DNA of 6,829 nucleotides from Chloroflexota bacterium (GTDB taxonomy: Bacteria > Chloroflexota > Limnocylindria > P2-11E): the NCBI GenBank assembly GCA_005881085.1, contig VBGU01000033.1, positions 1 to 6,829 on the forward strand. The letters are read 5' to 3'. Under the pieces are notes generated by a model. The model saw only the letters and a program-made list of their open reading frames with translations, was not told the DNA's origin and made no database searches. This document shows positions 5,794 to 6,829 of the stretch, piece by piece. The position numbers and the translations under genes were made by a program. How positions within the stretch are numbered: the first letter of the stretch is position 1; each line of letters opens with the position of its first letter.

Positions 5794-6402
5794 ATGCGGA
5801 CGAGCCGGCTCGAAGCATTCAGTGACGGCGTCTTCGCGATCGCCGCAACGCTGCTCGTGCTCGAGCTGCGCGTACCCGCCGACACGAGCGATCTGAGCGG
5901 TGCGCTCGTGCGGCTGTGGCCGGCGTATGCGGCCTACCTCGTGAGCTTCCTCACCATCGGCATCATCTGGGTGAATCACCACACCCTGCTCGAGCACTGC
6001 AAGCGGGTCGACCGCCGCTTTCTGTACCTGAACCTCATGTTGTTGATCGCCGTCGGGATCGTCCCGTTCCCAACGGCGCTGGTCGGCCAGTACATCCTCT
6101 CGGAGCAAGGAGCCGCCGCGGCGCTCGTCGTCTACGGCTTAGGTGCGGTCCTCATCGCGATCGCTTTCACCGGCGTCTTTCTTTATGCGACGCACGATCA
6201 ACGGCTCGTCGGCCAGGACGCGGCGGCGCGCCGCATCCGACAGGAAGGCCGGCTGTTTCCGATAGGCCTCGCGGCGTACACCCTCGGGATCGCGCTGGCC
6301 TTCGTCGCGCCGCTCGCCAGCCTTGCGGTCTACGGCCTCACTGCGCTCTTTTATGCGCTCCCGCTGTTGCCGCTCCCGACCCCGAGGGGTGTTGCGGAAT
6401 GA
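5794..6402 (+). CDS. TMEM175-family (DUF1211) potassium channel
   Basis: This 202-residue membrane protein has the signature of bacterial TMEM175 channels. R5 is followed by the FSD motif (F9-S10-D11) in RLEAFSDGVFAIAATLLVLEL, then IWVNHHTLLEHCKRVDRRFLYLN (58-80) and the LLIAVGIVPFPTAL stretch (83-96). Six hydrophobic segments lie at about 6-27, 38-63, 77-98, 108-131, 155-174 and 176-195, the single six-helix unit seen in bacterial members. In this family four subunits form a potassium-permeable pore lined by hydrophobic residues of helix 1, without the TVGYG filter of classical channels; that is family knowledge, not shown here. The ATG at 5794 is chosen because it puts the FSD motif at the usual distance from the N-terminus. 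The ribosome binding site is weak (only GAG in CTGAGCGCG). The stop overlaps the next start, so the two genes form a unit. Confidence 0.9.
   Translation: MRTSRLEAFSDGVFAIAATLLVLELRVPADTSDLSGALVRLWPAYAAYLVSFLTIGIIWVNHHTLLEHCKRVDRRFLYLNLMLLIAVGIVPFPTALVGQYILSEQGAAAALVVYGLGAVLIAIAFTGVFLYATHDQRLVGQDAAARRIRQEGRLFPIGLAAYTLGIALAFVAPLASLAVYGLTALFYALPLLPLPTPRGVAE
6384..6389 (+). promoter_or_regulatory. Ribosome binding site of the small membrane protein gene
   Basis: GAGGGG lies 9 bases before the ATG at 6399, inside the last codons of the TMEM175 gene. It supports the short start rather than the much longer open frame, which extends back into the channel gene. Confidence 0.6.
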
Positions 6403-6689
6403 GCTTCGAAGCGCTGAGGCAACCGACCGCGATCATTCCGCTGGCGATGTCGTTCACGGCCCTCGCAGTCATTCTTGGCCACATCGCCGTTTCCGGTGTT
6501 GCCCGCGAGGCGGATGAAGGGACCGCGGCCCATCTCTGGCAGCTACTCATGGCTGGACAGCTCCCCGTCATCGCGATCTTCGCCTTGCTGTGGCTACCGC
6601 GGGCTCCAAGGCAAGCGCTGCCGGTGCTCGGACTGCAGGCTGCGGCCGGTATCGCTGCCGCTGCCCCCGTCTTTCTCCTTAACTGGTAG
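6399..6689 (+). CDS. Small three-helix membrane protein of unknown function
   Basis: This 96-residue protein is not recognised. It has three hydrophobic segments, about 11-33 (IIPLAMSFTALAVILGHIAV), 47-66 (WQLLMAGQLPVIAIFALLWL) and 75-94 (PVLGLQAAAGIAAAAPVFLL). A short polar loop READEGTAAH (36-45) lies between the first two, and a basic loop PRAPRQ (67-72) between the second and third. By the positive-inside rule the basic loop should be cytoplasmic, putting the acidic loop outside. The open frame extends upstream to 5916 within the TMEM175 gene, but the protein there is Arg/Pro-rich out-of-frame sequence. The ATG overlapping the TMEM175 stop (ATGA), with GAGGGG 9 bases before it, is the credible start. 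Tight coupling suggests co-expression with the channel; an accessory role is only an inference. Confidence 0.75.
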   Translation: MSFEALRQPTAIIPLAMSFTALAVILGHIAVSGVAREADEGTAAHLWQLLMAGQLPVIAIFALLWLPRAPRQALPVLGLQAAAGIAAAAPVFLLNW

Positions 6690-6701
6690 CAGCCCCGAAC
6701 C

Positions 6702-6829
6702 TCACCGCGCGCCCGCTCGCGCAAGGATGCGGTCGGCGCCTCCACCAGCGAAGGGGCTCAGGCCGAACCATCGGCCGAACAGCGGATGGGCATCTTCGTC
6801 GCCGTCGAGGCGGATCGAACCCGCGGCGA
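6702..6829 (-). CDS. C-terminal end of an unrecognised protein, cut by window edge
   Basis: On the minus strand a frame open from the right edge ends at a TGA (6704-6702) after 41 complete codons. The peptide contains IRLDGDEDAHPLFGRWFGL followed by SPFAGGGADRILARAGAR. The mix of charged, aromatic and hydrophobic residues reads as genuine protein, and codon third positions are mostly G or C. The family cannot be identified from so short a tail. The LDGD...LFGRWFGLSPFA ending is faintly like tails of small DinB- or SCP2-type domain proteins, but I would not rely on it. The gene converges on the small membrane protein gene, with only 12 bases between the two stops. Confidence 0.6.
   Translation of the reverse strand, partial: AAGSIRLDGDEDAHPLFGRWFGLSPFAGGGADRILARAGAR

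Noticed and set aside
5916..6398. Upstream extension of the small membrane protein frame inside the TMEM175 gene
   Set aside because: The extra sequence is Arg/Pro/His-rich out-of-frame translation of the channel gene; the ATG at 6399 has a ribosome binding site and a standard ATGA overlap.
6810..6824. Sequence resembling a tRNA T-arm on the minus strand (GGGTTCGATCC-like)
   Set aside because: The stem does not pair beyond the first base pair flanking the seven-base loop, no acceptor or anticodon arm is visible, and the bases are part of an open protein-coding frame.

Overview
The window is GC-rich (roughly two thirds G+C by eye) and coding-dense. It uses GTG and TTG starts, and its substrate-binding protein carries a lipobox. 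This suggests a high-GC bacterium in which solute receptors are membrane-anchored lipoproteins, such as a soil or freshwater Chloroflexota or an actinobacterium. The assignment is an inference from composition and protein style; no rRNA or other marker gene is present.

Layout: (1) positions 1-911 hold most of a six-bladed Kelch-repeat protein, cut by the left edge. (2) Positions 945-5319 hold a complete five-gene branched-chain-amino-acid-type (HAAT/Liv) ABC importer in the order livK-livH-livM-livG-livF, all on the plus strand. The last four genes are coupled by overlaps of 1, 11 and 4 bases. (3) Positions 5320-5793 (474 bases) contain no intact gene. On the minus strand this stretch carries what looks like the eroded C-terminal end of a surface protein with an InlB-type B-repeat, plus two hairpin-forming inverted repeats. 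(4) Positions 5794-6689 hold a two-gene unit: a bacterial TMEM175-family (DUF1211) potassium channel, coupled by an ATGA overlap to a 96-residue three-helix membrane protein of unknown function. (5) At 6702-6829 the C-terminus of an unrecognised minus-strand gene runs off the right edge and converges on the previous unit.

How the genes work together: the LivK lipoprotein would capture an amino acid or related small molecule outside the membrane and deliver it to the LivH-LivM permease pair, with LivG and LivF hydrolysing ATP. The Kelch protein ends 33 bases before livK and may share its transcript, but nothing in its sequence ties it to transport. The TMEM175 gene and its small partner form a separate ion-channel unit.

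Most of the window is ordinary. The items most worth a second look are the small membrane protein fused by overlap to the TMEM175 channel, and the decaying antisense surface-protein relic downstream of livF. I do not see evidence for a clearly new multi-gene system.
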